DNA from: Brucella sp. 21LCYQ03
Lineage (GTDB): Bacteria > Pseudomonadota > Alphaproteobacteria > Rhizobiales > Rhizobiaceae
Assembly: GCF_023554105.1 (NCBI RefSeq)
Contig: NZ_JAMJWE010000016.1
Coordinates: 20,360 to 84,359 of the forward strand
Length of the DNA stretch: 64,000 bases
Direction: 5' to 3'
The position numbers and the translations under genes are program-made. Shown one piece after another: positions 22,181 to 31,240 of the stretch. The notes beneath the pieces are model-generated. The model saw nothing but the letters and a program-made list of their open reading frames with translations, had not been told where the DNA came from and did not search any database. Each line of letters starts with the position of its first letter. The first letter of the stretch is position 1.

Positions 22181-22654
22181 TCAACGTTTCTCGCGAAAGA
22201 ATTCCCGCAGTAGAGTCTGGGATTCTTCTTCCGAGAAACCGGTATAGACTTCAGGAACGTGATGGCATGTGGGCTGTGTATAAAAGCGCGGCCCATATTC
22301 AACTCCGCCGCCTTTGGGGTCGGCGGCTCCATAATAAAGACGGCGAATACGTGCAAATGAGATCGCGGCCGCGCACATCGCGCATGGTTCAAGCGTGACA
22401 TAGAGGTCGCAGTCGATAAGCCGTTCCGATTGGAGTGTTTCACCGGCCTGACGGATGACAAGCACTTCTGCATGGGCTGTGATATCGTTCAATTCTCGCG
22501 TTCGGTTGCCAGCACGTGCGATGATTTCTCCGTCATGGACGAGTACCGCACCAATCGGCACCTCGCCACGAAGGGCGGCAGATTTGGCCTCTTCAAGCGC
22601 AATATCCATAAACGTAGCGCCGTTTTGGGATGAAATATCTGCAACCTTTTTCAA
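22181..22654 (-). CDS. tadA: tRNA-specific adenosine deaminase
   Basis: It makes inosine at the wobble position of tRNA-Arg(ACG). Zinc and catalytic residues are in ITAHAEVLVIRQ (HAE) and LEPCAMCAAAIS (PCxxC), followed by FARIRRLYYGAADPKGGG. The stretch FMDIALEEAKSAALRGEVPIG matches the family start region. The only start upstream of that Phe is a TTG at 22654; an ATG at 22609 would begin at that Met. Divergent from rluB. Confidence 0.93.
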   Translation of the reverse strand: MKKVADISSQNGATFMDIALEEAKSAALRGEVPIGAVLVHDGEIIARAGNRTRELNDITAHAEVLVIRQAGETLQSERLIDCDLYVTLEPCAMCAAAISFARIRRLYYGAADPKGGGVEYGPRFYTQPTCHHVPEVYTGFSEEESQTLLREFFREKR

Positions 22655-22845
22655 TCCAACCTCATTTCATGGCCGGTAGAGGGAAATTTCGCTCGCAAGC
22701 TTATGAGCGATTTGTTACTGCATAAGTCACGAAATCAAAACCGATTTGCAAACGGATTTATACAGCGCTCTTGACCGGACCGTTCTTTGCCAGCTCCCCA
22801 GCGGCCAGAGACACCACGGCGGCGCTGCTGAGAGGCTAATATCAG

Positions 22846-24705
22846 ATGAGTATAGAAGACGACAATAAGGGCGGTCGACGTCCTCCATTTGGACGCGATG
22901 GTCGCGATGGACGGGGCGAAGGTCGCGGAGATCGTGGTGAACGTTCGGGCAGCACGCGTGGCGAACGCGGTGAGCGTCGTCCGGGATTCCGCGAAGATCG
23001 TCCCCGTGAAGGTGGCTTTCGCGAAGATAGACCGCGCCGCGACGATGACCGTGGCGCTCCGCGTAAGTTTGGACCACGCGACACGCAGGATGGTGAAGAT
23101 AGCGGTGAACGCATCGCCAAGCGCTTGGCGCGTGCAGGCATCGCCTCGCGTCGTGAAGCAGAGACGATGATCGCGGCTGGACGCATCACAGTAAACGGCA
23201 AAGTGCTTTCGACACCGGCTGTCAACGTCAAGCGCACGGATGTCATCACGGTTGACGGCAAGCAGCTGAAGCAGGCTGAGCGCACACGCCTCTGGCTGTA
23301 TCACAAGCCTGCTGGTCTTGTGACGACCAATCGCGATCCAGAAGGTCGCCCGACAGTGTTTGAAGCGCTGCCGGAAGAAATGCCACGTGTGCTTTCTGTT
23401 GGTCGCCTCGATATCAACACCGAAGGCTTGCTGCTGCTCACCAATGATGGCGGTCTGTCGCGCGTTCTTGAACTGCCTTCAACGGGCTGGTTGCGTCGTT
23501 ATCGCGTCCGCGCGCATGGCAAGGTTACACAGGCGCAGCTTGATACGCTGAAAGAAGGTATTGCCGTCGAGGGTATTTTCTACGGCAGCATCGAAGCGAC
23601 GCTTGAGCGCGAGCAGGGAGCCAATGTTTGGATTTCGATTGGTTTGCGCGAAGGCAAGAACCGCGAAGTTAAGAATATTCTTGGCGCGCTTGGTCTGACC
23701 GTTGGTCGTCTGATCCGTGTTTCCTTCGGTCCTTTCCAACTTGGCGATCTCGAAGAAGGTGGTGTGCGTGAAATTCGGGGCCGTATTCTGCGCGATCAGC
23801 TTGGAGAAAAGCTTGTTGAAGAATCGGGTGCTGACTTCGATGCGCCAATCGTCAATGAGTTCTCGAACGCTGTCGTTCAGGGACGTACCGCACGTGAGAT
23901 GGAACAGCGCGAGCCGGAAGAGGAGCGTCGTCGTCCGCAGCGCGAGTGGATTTCCAGTCAGCCGGAACGCCGCAAGCCGAAAGAAAAGAAAGACGACAAG
24001 ATTGAACCGCGTCGTCGCGGTGGTGTGAATGTCTGGATGGCTTCTGGTGCGCGTCCACAAGGCGAGAAAGCAGCAGCAGAAAAAGCAGCACGTGCAACAG
24101 CACGTGGTGAGCGTGCAAGCCGTTCCGATGGTGATTTGCAGTCGCGTCCGCGCCGTTTTGAGCAAGGCGATCAGCGCCGCGAAGAAGGTCGTGAGGATCG
24201 TCCACGTCGTTTTGATAAGCCAGCTGGCCGTCCAGAGGGCCGTTCGGAAGGACGTCCACCGCATCGTGGCCCGCGCAGCGAAGGTGACTTCCAGTCACGC
24301 CCACGCCGTTTCGGTGATGGTGAGCAGCGTCGTGATGAGGGACGTGATGATCGTAGGCCGCGCCCAGAGGGCCGCAGCGATGATCGCAAGCAAGAGCGTC
24401 GTCCGGGCAAGCGCGAACGCGCTGAACTGAAGGCAGAAGGCGGCGAAAGATCATCGGGCGGTTATGAAGGCCGTAGCTTCGGTAAGCCTTCTGGCCCTCG
24501 CGGTGAAGGCCGTTTCGGTGGTGGCAATGCTGATCGTGGTCCTCGCAGTGGTGCACCACGTTCCGGTGAAGGTCGTGGCCCGTCAAAGGGTCCGGGCGGT
24601 TTCGGCAAGGGACCAGATCGTGGCGGTTCGGGCGGCAACAGGCCGAATGATGGAAAGCCACGCGGTGGCAAGCCTGGAGGCAATGGTGCGGATCGTCGGC
24701 GGTAA
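22846..24705 (+). CDS. rluB: 23S rRNA pseudouridine synthase, RluB/RsuA family, with long disordered tails
   Basis: A 619-residue protein; RsuA-family enzymes are usually 240-330. Residues 1-85 are an RGE-rich low-complexity lead, an S4 domain follows (ERIAKRLARAGIASRREAE), then the synthase core with VGRLDINTEGLLLLTNDG carrying the catalytic Asp and LREGKNREVKNILGALGL. From about residue 330 to the end it is a basic, Arg/Gly/Glu-rich tail with repeated RPRRF, RRDEGRDDR and PRSGAPRSG units. The core places it in 50S maturation; the tails likely bind RNA (inferred). Confidence 0.92.
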   Translation: MSIEDDNKGGRRPPFGRDGRDGRGEGRGDRGERSGSTRGERGERRPGFREDRPREGGFREDRPRRDDDRGAPRKFGPRDTQDGEDSGERIAKRLARAGIASRREAETMIAAGRITVNGKVLSTPAVNVKRTDVITVDGKQLKQAERTRLWLYHKPAGLVTTNRDPEGRPTVFEALPEEMPRVLSVGRLDINTEGLLLLTNDGGLSRVLELPSTGWLRRYRVRAHGKVTQAQLDTLKEGIAVEGIFYGSIEATLEREQGANVWISIGLREGKNREVKNILGALGLTVGRLIRVSFGPFQLGDLEEGGVREIRGRILRDQLGEKLVEESGADFDAPIVNEFSNAVVQGRTAREMEQREPEEERRRPQREWISSQPERRKPKEKKDDKIEPRRRGGVNVWMASGARPQGEKAAAEKAARATARGERASRSDGDLQSRPRRFEQGDQRREEGREDRPRRFDKPAGRPEGRSEGRPPHRGPRSEGDFQSRPRRFGDGEQRRDEGRDDRRPRPEGRSDDRKQERRPGKRERAELKAEGGERSSGGYEGRSFGKPSGPRGEGRFGGGNADRGPRSGAPRSGEGRGPSKGPGGFGKGPDRGGSGGNRPNDGKPRGGKPGGNGADRRR

Positions 24706-25246
24706 ATTCCGCGGGCGCGCGCTCGTTACACCCACAACAAATGCGATCCGTCCCACGACGGATCGCACCCGCGAAAGCCTTTTCAATATTCTTGCGCACA
24801 GCTTTCCAGAAAAAGTGGACGGCGGTCGTGTTCTCGACCTGTTTGCTGGTACTGGCGCGCTGGGCCTTGAAGCCCTTTCGCGCGGTGCCCGCTATGCTGT
24901 GTTTGTCGAAGAATCGGCGGAAGGTCGCGGTATTCTGCGTCAGAACATCGAGGCTTTCGGTCTTCAAGGCCAGACCAAAGTGCTGCGTCGTGACGCCTGT
25001 AAGCTCGGTGAAGCTGGCACAATGGAGCCTTTCGATCTGATTTTTGCTGATCCGCCTTATGGTCGTCGTATGGGCGAGAAAGCACTTTTATCAGCACTTG
25101 AAGGCGGTTGGCTTAATCCTGACGCACTTATCGTGCTTGAAGAGGAAACTGAAGCATCGCTTGAGCTGGATGAACGATTCGTCGTGCATGAAGAGCGCAA
25201 TTATGGTGGCACCATCATTCGCCTTATCCAATTGAAGCAAGGCTGA
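24683..25246 (+). CDS. rsmD: 16S rRNA (guanine966-N2)-methyltransferase
   Basis: A 187-residue SAM enzyme: VRIVGGKFRGRAL at the start, RPTTDRTRESLFNIL, the SAM loop LDLFAGTGALGLEALSRGA and the catalytic DPPY in IFADPPYG. The ATG at 24683 overlaps the end of rluB by 23 bases, so the two ribosome-modification genes are coupled. Confidence 0.93.
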   Translation: MVRIVGGKFRGRALVTPTTNAIRPTTDRTRESLFNILAHSFPEKVDGGRVLDLFAGTGALGLEALSRGARYAVFVEESAEGRGILRQNIEAFGLQGQTKVLRRDACKLGEAGTMEPFDLIFADPPYGRRMGEKALLSALEGGWLNPDALIVLEEETEASLELDERFVVHEERNYGGTIIRLIQLKQG

Positions 25247-25318
25247 AAATCGGCCTGCCCCGGAGACGGGACAGGCAATGATATTTGATATTGATTTTGA
25301 AGCATTTCGACCTTTTGA

Positions 25319-26881
25319 ATGGGCGAAATGAAAACTGATTGGAGATGTCGTTTGGTGCATAACCCCTCACTCCGGCGCTTATTGTTGTCTACGGCAATCG
25401 GTTTCGCACTGGCTTTGCCGCTAGCAGCCGTTTCTGTTCAGGCGCAGACACCCGCTCCGGCTGTATCCACCGAAGCTGCAGCCGTTCCGCCGGCTCAAAA
25501 TCTTCCGGAAATAACGAAATCTGACGACATCAGCAGCTTCACGCTGGAAAATGGCTTGAAGGTTGTGGTCATTCCGGACCATCGTGCGCCAGTCGTTACG
25601 CAGATGATCTGGTATCATGTGGGCTCCGCCGATGAAGCGCCCGGCAAATCCGGTATTGCGCATTTTCTTGAGCATCTGATGTTCAAGGGCACCAAGACTT
25701 ATCCGGCTGGCGAGTTTTCCGCAAAGATTGCAGCCATCGGCGGTCAGGAAAACGCCTTCACGTCCTATGATTATACCGCCTATTTCCAGCGCGTCGCGCC
25801 TGATGCGCTGGAAATGGTGATGGGCTATGAAGCCGATCGCATGGCCAATCTGGTGCTTGATGAAGAAGCTGTCACGACAGAACGTGAAGTGATCCTTGAA
25901 GAGCGCCGTATGCGTGTGGATTCAAATCCCGCAGCGATGCTAATGGAAAACACTGATTCCGTGCTTTTTTATAACCATCCTTACCGCGTGCCGGTTATTG
26001 GCTGGCGACAAGAGATGGAAAAGCTCAGCCTCAAGGATGCGGTTGATTTCTATCAGCAATATTATACGCCAAACAATGCAACACTGGTGATCGCCGGTGA
26101 TGTCACGCCGGAACGCGTGCGTGATCTGGTCATGCAAACCTGGGCGAAAATTTCCAAGCGTGCCGATGTGTTGCCGCGTGAGCGCCCGCAGGAGCCTCAG
26201 AAACACGCAGCGCGTGTTGTGACATTACATGATGATCGCGTCAGCACGCCGTCGTTCCGCATATCGTGGCTTGTGCCATCATATGCAAATGAAAAGCGCT
26301 TTCCGAACGTGAAGGCGGGCGATGCGCCAGCACTTGATTTGCTTGGTGAAATTCTGGGCGGCTCACTGCGTTCGCGTCTTTATCAGGAACTGATCGTCAA
26401 ACAGGGCATCGCGTCCAATACGGGTGCGAGTTATGATGGCGATCCGCTCGATGACGGCACATTCTCGGTTTATGGCTCGCCACAAAATGGCAAGACACTG
26501 GCAGACGTAGAAAAGGCCGTTGATGCTGAACTTGCACGTATTATCAAAGATGGTGTGACACAAGATGAGCTTGATCAGGCGCGCAATCGCTTTCTGAAAG
26601 CGATTACTTTTGCACGTGATAGCCAGTCTGGAATGGCCCGTATTTACGGTTCGACCTTATCGATTGGCCAGAATATTGAAGATATCCAGAAATGGCCGGA
26701 TGTTATTAAGGCCGTGACGGTCGACCAGATCAAGGATGCAGCGGGCCGTTATCTTGTCAAAGACCAGTCAGTGACGAGCTACCTGCTGCCACCCGATACT
26801 GAGCCAGAAAACGCCCGTGAAAACCCTAATGCCGCCGCAGGCGGTGCAGTTGGTCAAGGCGCAGAAGGAGCAATCCAGTGA
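25319..26881 (+). CDS. M16 family zinc protease, active subunit
   Basis: A 520-residue secreted pitrilysin-type peptidase. A signal peptide covers about residues 1-43 (ending VQAQ); the inverted zinc motif HFLEHLMF (HxxEH) lies at about 115-122 with the downstream Glu in a VTTEREVILEE stretch, and the second M16 lobe carries GEILGGSLRSRLYQEL. Periplasmic. It is translationally linked (GTGA overlap) to a second M16 protein lacking the zinc motif, the usual active/inactive pair. Confidence 0.92.
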   Translation: MGEMKTDWRCRLVHNPSLRRLLLSTAIGFALALPLAAVSVQAQTPAPAVSTEAAAVPPAQNLPEITKSDDISSFTLENGLKVVVIPDHRAPVVTQMIWYHVGSADEAPGKSGIAHFLEHLMFKGTKTYPAGEFSAKIAAIGGQENAFTSYDYTAYFQRVAPDALEMVMGYEADRMANLVLDEEAVTTEREVILEERRMRVDSNPAAMLMENTDSVLFYNHPYRVPVIGWRQEMEKLSLKDAVDFYQQYYTPNNATLVIAGDVTPERVRDLVMQTWAKISKRADVLPRERPQEPQKHAARVVTLHDDRVSTPSFRISWLVPSYANEKRFPNVKAGDAPALDLLGEILGGSLRSRLYQELIVKQGIASNTGASYDGDPLDDGTFSVYGSPQNGKTLADVEKAVDAELARIIKDGVTQDELDQARNRFLKAITFARDSQSGMARIYGSTLSIGQNIEDIQKWPDVIKAVTVDQIKDAAGRYLVKDQSVTSYLLPPDTEPENARENPNAAAGGAVGQGAEGAIQ

Positions 26882-28215
26882 TTAAGGTTGTTGTATTGAG
26901 CATTCTGCGTGCGAAAAATGCCGTTGCTGCGGTTGTTGGTTCGATGTTGCTGCTGGTGGCAGTGAGCCTGCCTGCCAATGCTATTGAAATTCAGGAAGTC
27001 GTTTCACCCAAAGGTATCAAGGCCTGGCTGGTTGAAGATAATTCCGTACCGCTCGTTTCTATGCGCTTCTCATTTAAGGGCGGAGCTTCACAAGACCCAT
27101 CTGGCAAGGAAGGTCTGGCCAATCTGATGACCGGGCTTTTCGATGAAGGCGCTGGCGATCTTGATTCGGATAGTTTTCAGGAACAGATCGATAATCTCGG
27201 TGGGGAAATGAGTTTCTCAGCGTCCCCGGATACGGTTTCAGGCAGCATTCGTATGCTGGCTGAGAACCGCAAACCTGTGACTGATCTGCTAGCGCTTTCG
27301 GTCAACAAACCGCGTTTTGATCAGGACGCGATTGATCGTATCCGCCAGCAAGTGGTTGCAAGCCTCGAAGCATCGCAGCGCAATCCATCAACCATCGCAT
27401 CGCGCAAATTTGCAGACGTGCTGTATGGCAATCACCCCTATGCGCGTCCGGATGAAGGCACGGTTAAGTCGCTGCAATCAATCACACGCGATGATCTGGT
27501 GAATTTCCACCGTAAGAATTTCGCGCGCGACAAGCTGACCGTTGGCGTGGTCGGTTCGATTAATGCGAAAGACCTAGGCGAGATGCTCGATGAGGTCTTT
27601 GGCGATTTGCCAGCAACGGCGGAACTGGTGCCGGTGCCGGATGCGAAGCTTGCGCTTGGCACCACAACCAGCCTCAGCTTTGACATGCCGCAGACGTCGA
27701 TCAGCTTTGTTTATCCGGCTGTGCCGCGCAAGGATGATGAGTTTTTCGCGGCCTATCTGATGAACCACATTCTTGGTGGCGGTTTCACATCGCGTCTTTA
27801 TGCGGAAGTGCGTGAAAAGCGTGGCCTCGCCTATTCGGTATCGTCGTCCATGTCGTTGCGTGATCATGTTTCGGCACTGACAATTTCGACTGCTACACGA
27901 CCAGAAAAAGCACAGGAATCGCTCAAGATTATTCGCGAGCAGGTTGCTAAGATGGCAAATGATGGCCCAACAGAAGCTGAACTTGCTGCCGCTAAAAGCT
28001 ATCTCAAGGGCTCTTATGCTGTGAACAATCTCGATTCCTCCATCTCGATTGCCGACACACTTGTTGGTCTTCAGGAAGCGGATCTTGATCGGGACTATAT
28101 CGACAAGCGCAATGAATTGATCGATGCGGTGACGCTTGATCAGGTCAAAGCTATTGCCAAAAAGCTTTTGGAAGCAGAACCTGCAATTCTGATTTTCGGA
28201 CCTGCGCAGTCCTAA
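26878..28215 (+). CDS. M16 family protein, non-catalytic partner
   Basis: A 445-residue secreted protein with a signal peptide (to about 36, ending ANA). The position of HxxEH reads KEGLANLMTGL, so the zinc site is missing, while MNHILGGGFTSRLYAEVREKRG is the conserved substrate-binding lobe of the partner subunit. Starts at GTG 26878, overlapping the active subunit by four bases, so the pair probably assembles as a heterodimer. Confidence 0.9.
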   Translation: MIKVVVLSILRAKNAVAAVVGSMLLLVAVSLPANAIEIQEVVSPKGIKAWLVEDNSVPLVSMRFSFKGGASQDPSGKEGLANLMTGLFDEGAGDLDSDSFQEQIDNLGGEMSFSASPDTVSGSIRMLAENRKPVTDLLALSVNKPRFDQDAIDRIRQQVVASLEASQRNPSTIASRKFADVLYGNHPYARPDEGTVKSLQSITRDDLVNFHRKNFARDKLTVGVVGSINAKDLGEMLDEVFGDLPATAELVPVPDAKLALGTTTSLSFDMPQTSISFVYPAVPRKDDEFFAAYLMNHILGGGFTSRLYAEVREKRGLAYSVSSSMSLRDHVSALTISTATRPEKAQESLKIIREQVAKMANDGPTEAELAAAKSYLKGSYAVNNLDSSISIADTLVGLQEADLDRDYIDKRNELIDAVTLDQVKAIAKKLLEAEPAILIFGPAQS

Positions 28216-28217
28216 AG

Positions 28218-28323
28218 CATGTCACGGAAAAGTGGGAACCGGTTTTCCGATGACGACATGCGTAAAAACAAGGAGCTAGAGCGAGCGCTGTGAATACGAA
28301 TAAGCGCGACACGCTCTAAGCGC
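28218..28323. repeat. Intergenic mosaic palindromic repeat (Brucella/rhizobial type)
   Basis: GCATGTC and GACATGC (28218-28262) enclose GGAAAAGTGGGAACCGG-TTTTCC, itself partly palindromic. A second part (about 28277-28320) is bounded by AGAGCGAGCGC and CGCTCTAA. The GTGGGAACCGGTTTT core is common between genes in Brucella and other Rhizobiales as RIME/Bru-RS-like elements. The exact family name is from memory. Confidence 0.75.
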
Positions 28324-28344
28324 ATACGGCGAGAGAAAAGCTTT

Positions 28345-29208
28345 ATGGATATGACACTACCAACATCTCCGCGTATCGCCGTCGCTTTTGGCGGCGGTGG
28401 TGCGCGTGGTATCGCCCATATCCATATTATCGAAGTGCTGGACGAACTTGGCATTAAGCCAGTGGCGATCGCTGGCTCGTCCATTGGTTCGATCGTTGGC
28501 GCTGGCATGGCCAATGGCATGAGCGGTGCTGAAATTCATGAATATATGGCGGCGATTTTTAATCGCCGTTCTGAAGTCGCCCGTCGCATGTGGCAAGCGC
28601 GGCCTGAACGCTGGGTGGAACTGCTTAAAGGCGGCTTCCGCGTCAGCCAGTTCAATCTTGAGAAGATATTAGACGTCTTTCTTCCGGCATCATTGCCTGA
28701 AAATGTCGAGCAGCTGAAAATTCCGATGAGCATAACGGCCTCTGATTTTCATGCGGCAACAGAACTCAAGATTGAACAGGGTGATCTACGTTCAGCCATT
28801 GCTGCATCCTGCGCTATCCCGCCTGTTTTCAGGCCCGTGCGTCGCGATGGGCGTATTCTGGTTGATGGCGGGCTGCTCAATCCGGTTCCGTTTGATCTGC
28901 TGTTCGATAAGGCAGACATTGTTATCGGCATAGACGTTGTTGGTGCGCCGGTTGGCCCCGATGATTATATGCCAACCACGATGGAAGCCGTCATGGGAGC
29001 CAACCAGCTCACCATGTGCTCCATCATTGAGAATAAGTTCCGCAACCGTCCGCCGCATATTTTCCTGCGTCCGAATGTGGAGCGGATTGGCCTGCTCGAT
29101 TTCCTGAAATTCGAGCAGATACTGTCGCAAACAGCACCCATTCGCGAAGAACTGAAACAGGCATTAGATACGGTTTTGAGCGGCAAGCCAGCGGCTGCCG
29201 CTTCCTGA
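28345..29208 (+). CDS. Patatin-like phospholipase (RssA-like)
   Basis: A 287-residue serine acyl hydrolase. Seen: oxyanion loop FGGGGARGIAH, nucleophile elbow GSSIGS (GxSxG) and the dyad Asp in DGGLLNPVPFD. No signal peptide. Members of this group hydrolyse phospholipids or acyl thioesters; substrate unknown. ATG at 28345, 22 bases after the mosaic repeat. Confidence 0.9.
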   Translation: MDMTLPTSPRIAVAFGGGGARGIAHIHIIEVLDELGIKPVAIAGSSIGSIVGAGMANGMSGAEIHEYMAAIFNRRSEVARRMWQARPERWVELLKGGFRVSQFNLEKILDVFLPASLPENVEQLKIPMSITASDFHAATELKIEQGDLRSAIAASCAIPPVFRPVRRDGRILVDGGLLNPVPFDLLFDKADIVIGIDVVGAPVGPDDYMPTTMEAVMGANQLTMCSIIENKFRNRPPHIFLRPNVERIGLLDFLKFEQILSQTAPIREELKQALDTVLSGKPAAAAS

Positions 29209-29209
29209 T

Positions 29210-31090
29210 TTATTCAGCCGCGACCGCGGCTGAAGATGCGCTTTCATCCATATCATGTCCGCCCTTGTCGATACGCTGACCTTCGCGTGCGGGTTTCACC
29301 AATGGTTCCGGTGTAACTGGCTTGTTGAAGAGCAGGTGGCGGCCTGCCATGATCCCTTCCGATGCCTGCACATGCAGACGATCTTCGTCGCGCTGGCGCA
29401 CATCTTCGCGAATGTTATAGGCTTCCGCTTCCGATACGCCCAAGCCTTCCAAAGTGCGCTGACCAAACAAAAGGCCCGACTCAAAAGTTTCGCGCAGTTC
29501 ATATTCCACGCCTTGCGCACGCAGTTGCAGCGTGTGTTCACGGTCATAAGAACGAACAAACAGACGTACATCCGGATATTCAGACTGGATCAGATTGACG
29601 ATGCGGTTGGTGATTTCCTTTTTATGCGTACAAACAGCCACGAGTTTAGCCTTACGTATGCCTGCCGCTTCCAACACATCCTTGCGGGTGCCATCGCCAA
29701 AATAAATGCGGAAACCAAATTTCCCGGCAGCACGAACGCGATTGGGCGAGTTGTCGATCACCGTCACATCTATGCCGCCTGCGAGCAGTATCTGCGCCGA
29801 AATCTGTCCGTAGCGCGAAAAGCCGATCATTAGAACGTCAGCGCCCGCACCATCGAAATCTTCTTCGATAATCTCCTCGGTCTTTTCCTTGATAAGGAGT
29901 TTCGAGCCGATGAGAACAGAGAGCGGAGTTAGTGCCATCGAGACGGTCACAGCTGCAACAAGTTCAGAACTCAGTGCATTTGAAATGACGGCTGCGGCGG
30001 CTGCTGCCGAGAAAAGCACAAATGCGAACTCGCCGCCCTGCGGCAGAAGAAACGCAACCCGGATGGCATCATTGTGCTTCGAGCGGAATATACGGCACAA
30101 AATGTAAGTGATTGCCGCTTTGACGATCATGAAAATCGGAACAGCAATCAGGATTGTCTGCCAGTATTGCAGAATAACTGTGAGGTTGAGCGAGAGACCG
30201 ACAGCCACGAAGAACAGACCAAGAAAGATACCGCGGAACGGTTCAATATCGGCTTCAAGCTCGTGACGATAGGACGATTCAGCCAGAAGCACGCCTGCAA
30301 TAAACGCGCCCATAGCCATTGAAAGCCCGGCGGCTTGCAGCAGACTTGCCGACCCCAGCACTACAAACAGGGCGGCTGCGATCATGACCTCGCGCGCGCC
30401 AGTATTGGCAATAATCCGGAACATTGGGTTGATCAGATAGCGCCCGGCGATAACAAGCGCCGCAATGGCTGCGATAGCCGTTGCAAGATGAAAACCCGCA
30501 CTGGCTTGGGACGGTTCATTTGGGGAAAGTGCTGGAATGATCGCCAGAATCGGCACAATTGCGAGATCCTGAAACAACAGAATCGCGAAAGCGCGCTGTC
30601 CATGCTTCTGGTTGGTTTCCGCGCGGTCTTCCAACACCTGCATGGCAAAGGCCGTCGATGACAGGGCAAGACCAAAGCCGATTATAATCGCCGCTTCAGT
30701 GGTCAAACCTGCAAGGTAGATGCCGAGTGCTGCAAGGGCTGAACCTGTGAGTATGACTTGCGCCGCACCAAGACCAAAGATTGCATGACGCAAAGCCCAC
30801 AGACGCGAGGGCTTTAATTCAAGCCCGATGACGAACAGTAGAAAGACGACGCCAAGCTCTGAGAAATGCAGCAAGTCTTCGCCATCGGAGATGAGACGTG
30901 CCACCGGGCCGATCACAATACCCGCTGCGAGATAGCCGAGAACAGTCCCAAGGCCGAGCCGTTTGAACAGCGGAGCCGCGATAATCGCGCCGCCCAGAAT
31001 CATCAGCGCTTGTAAGTAGAGACTTCCGCCAGTTGGGACCATGATATGCTCTTGGATTCCGAAGAATGTGAGGGCTTCCCTTGAAGCCAT
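29210..31090 (-). CDS. Kef-type potassium/proton antiporter (CPA2) with RCK domain
   Basis: A 626-residue inner-membrane protein. About 12 membrane segments span residues 20-395 (SELGVVFLLFVIGLEL, FALLFQDLAIVPILA-like block, AGVLLAESSYRHELEADIEPF). A cytosolic Rossmann TrkA-N domain follows (MIGFSRYGQISAQILLAGG) and an acidic tail ends the protein. KefB/KefC relatives exchange K+ for H+ and are gated by nucleotide or glutathione adducts. No KefF/KefG-like partner is adjacent. Confidence 0.9.
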   Translation of the reverse strand: MASREALTFFGIQEHIMVPTGGSLYLQALMILGGAIIAAPLFKRLGLGTVLGYLAAGIVIGPVARLISDGEDLLHFSELGVVFLLFVIGLELKPSRLWALRHAIFGLGAAQVILTGSALAALGIYLAGLTTEAAIIIGFGLALSSTAFAMQVLEDRAETNQKHGQRAFAILLFQDLAIVPILAIIPALSPNEPSQASAGFHLATAIAAIAALVIAGRYLINPMFRIIANTGAREVMIAAALFVVLGSASLLQAAGLSMAMGAFIAGVLLAESSYRHELEADIEPFRGIFLGLFFVAVGLSLNLTVILQYWQTILIAVPIFMIVKAAITYILCRIFRSKHNDAIRVAFLLPQGGEFAFVLFSAAAAAAVISNALSSELVAAVTVSMALTPLSVLIGSKLLIKEKTEEIIEEDFDGAGADVLMIGFSRYGQISAQILLAGGIDVTVIDNSPNRVRAAGKFGFRIYFGDGTRKDVLEAAGIRKAKLVAVCTHKKEITNRIVNLIQSEYPDVRLFVRSYDREHTLQLRAQGVEYELRETFESGLLFGQRTLEGLGVSEAEAYNIREDVRQRDEDRLHVQASEGIMAGRHLLFNKPVTPEPLVKPAREGQRIDKGGHDMDESASSAAVAAE

Positions 31091-31240
31091 CGGATTTCAG
31101 CAATATAGAAACACGATATGTCTCTAATCAGTCCGATGTCGAATAATTTGACATAAGTTTTTTGCAAATTCCGATTACGGCTGGTTACATAGCGTGGTTT
31201 CCTACTGGACCCAACGTTAATTTCAATCTTGGATTATACA

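Noticed and set aside
23852..24967. 371-residue frame antisense to rluB/rsmD
   Set aside because: His/Asp/Arg-rich mirror of the Arg/Gly-rich tail; no start site and crosses two real genes.
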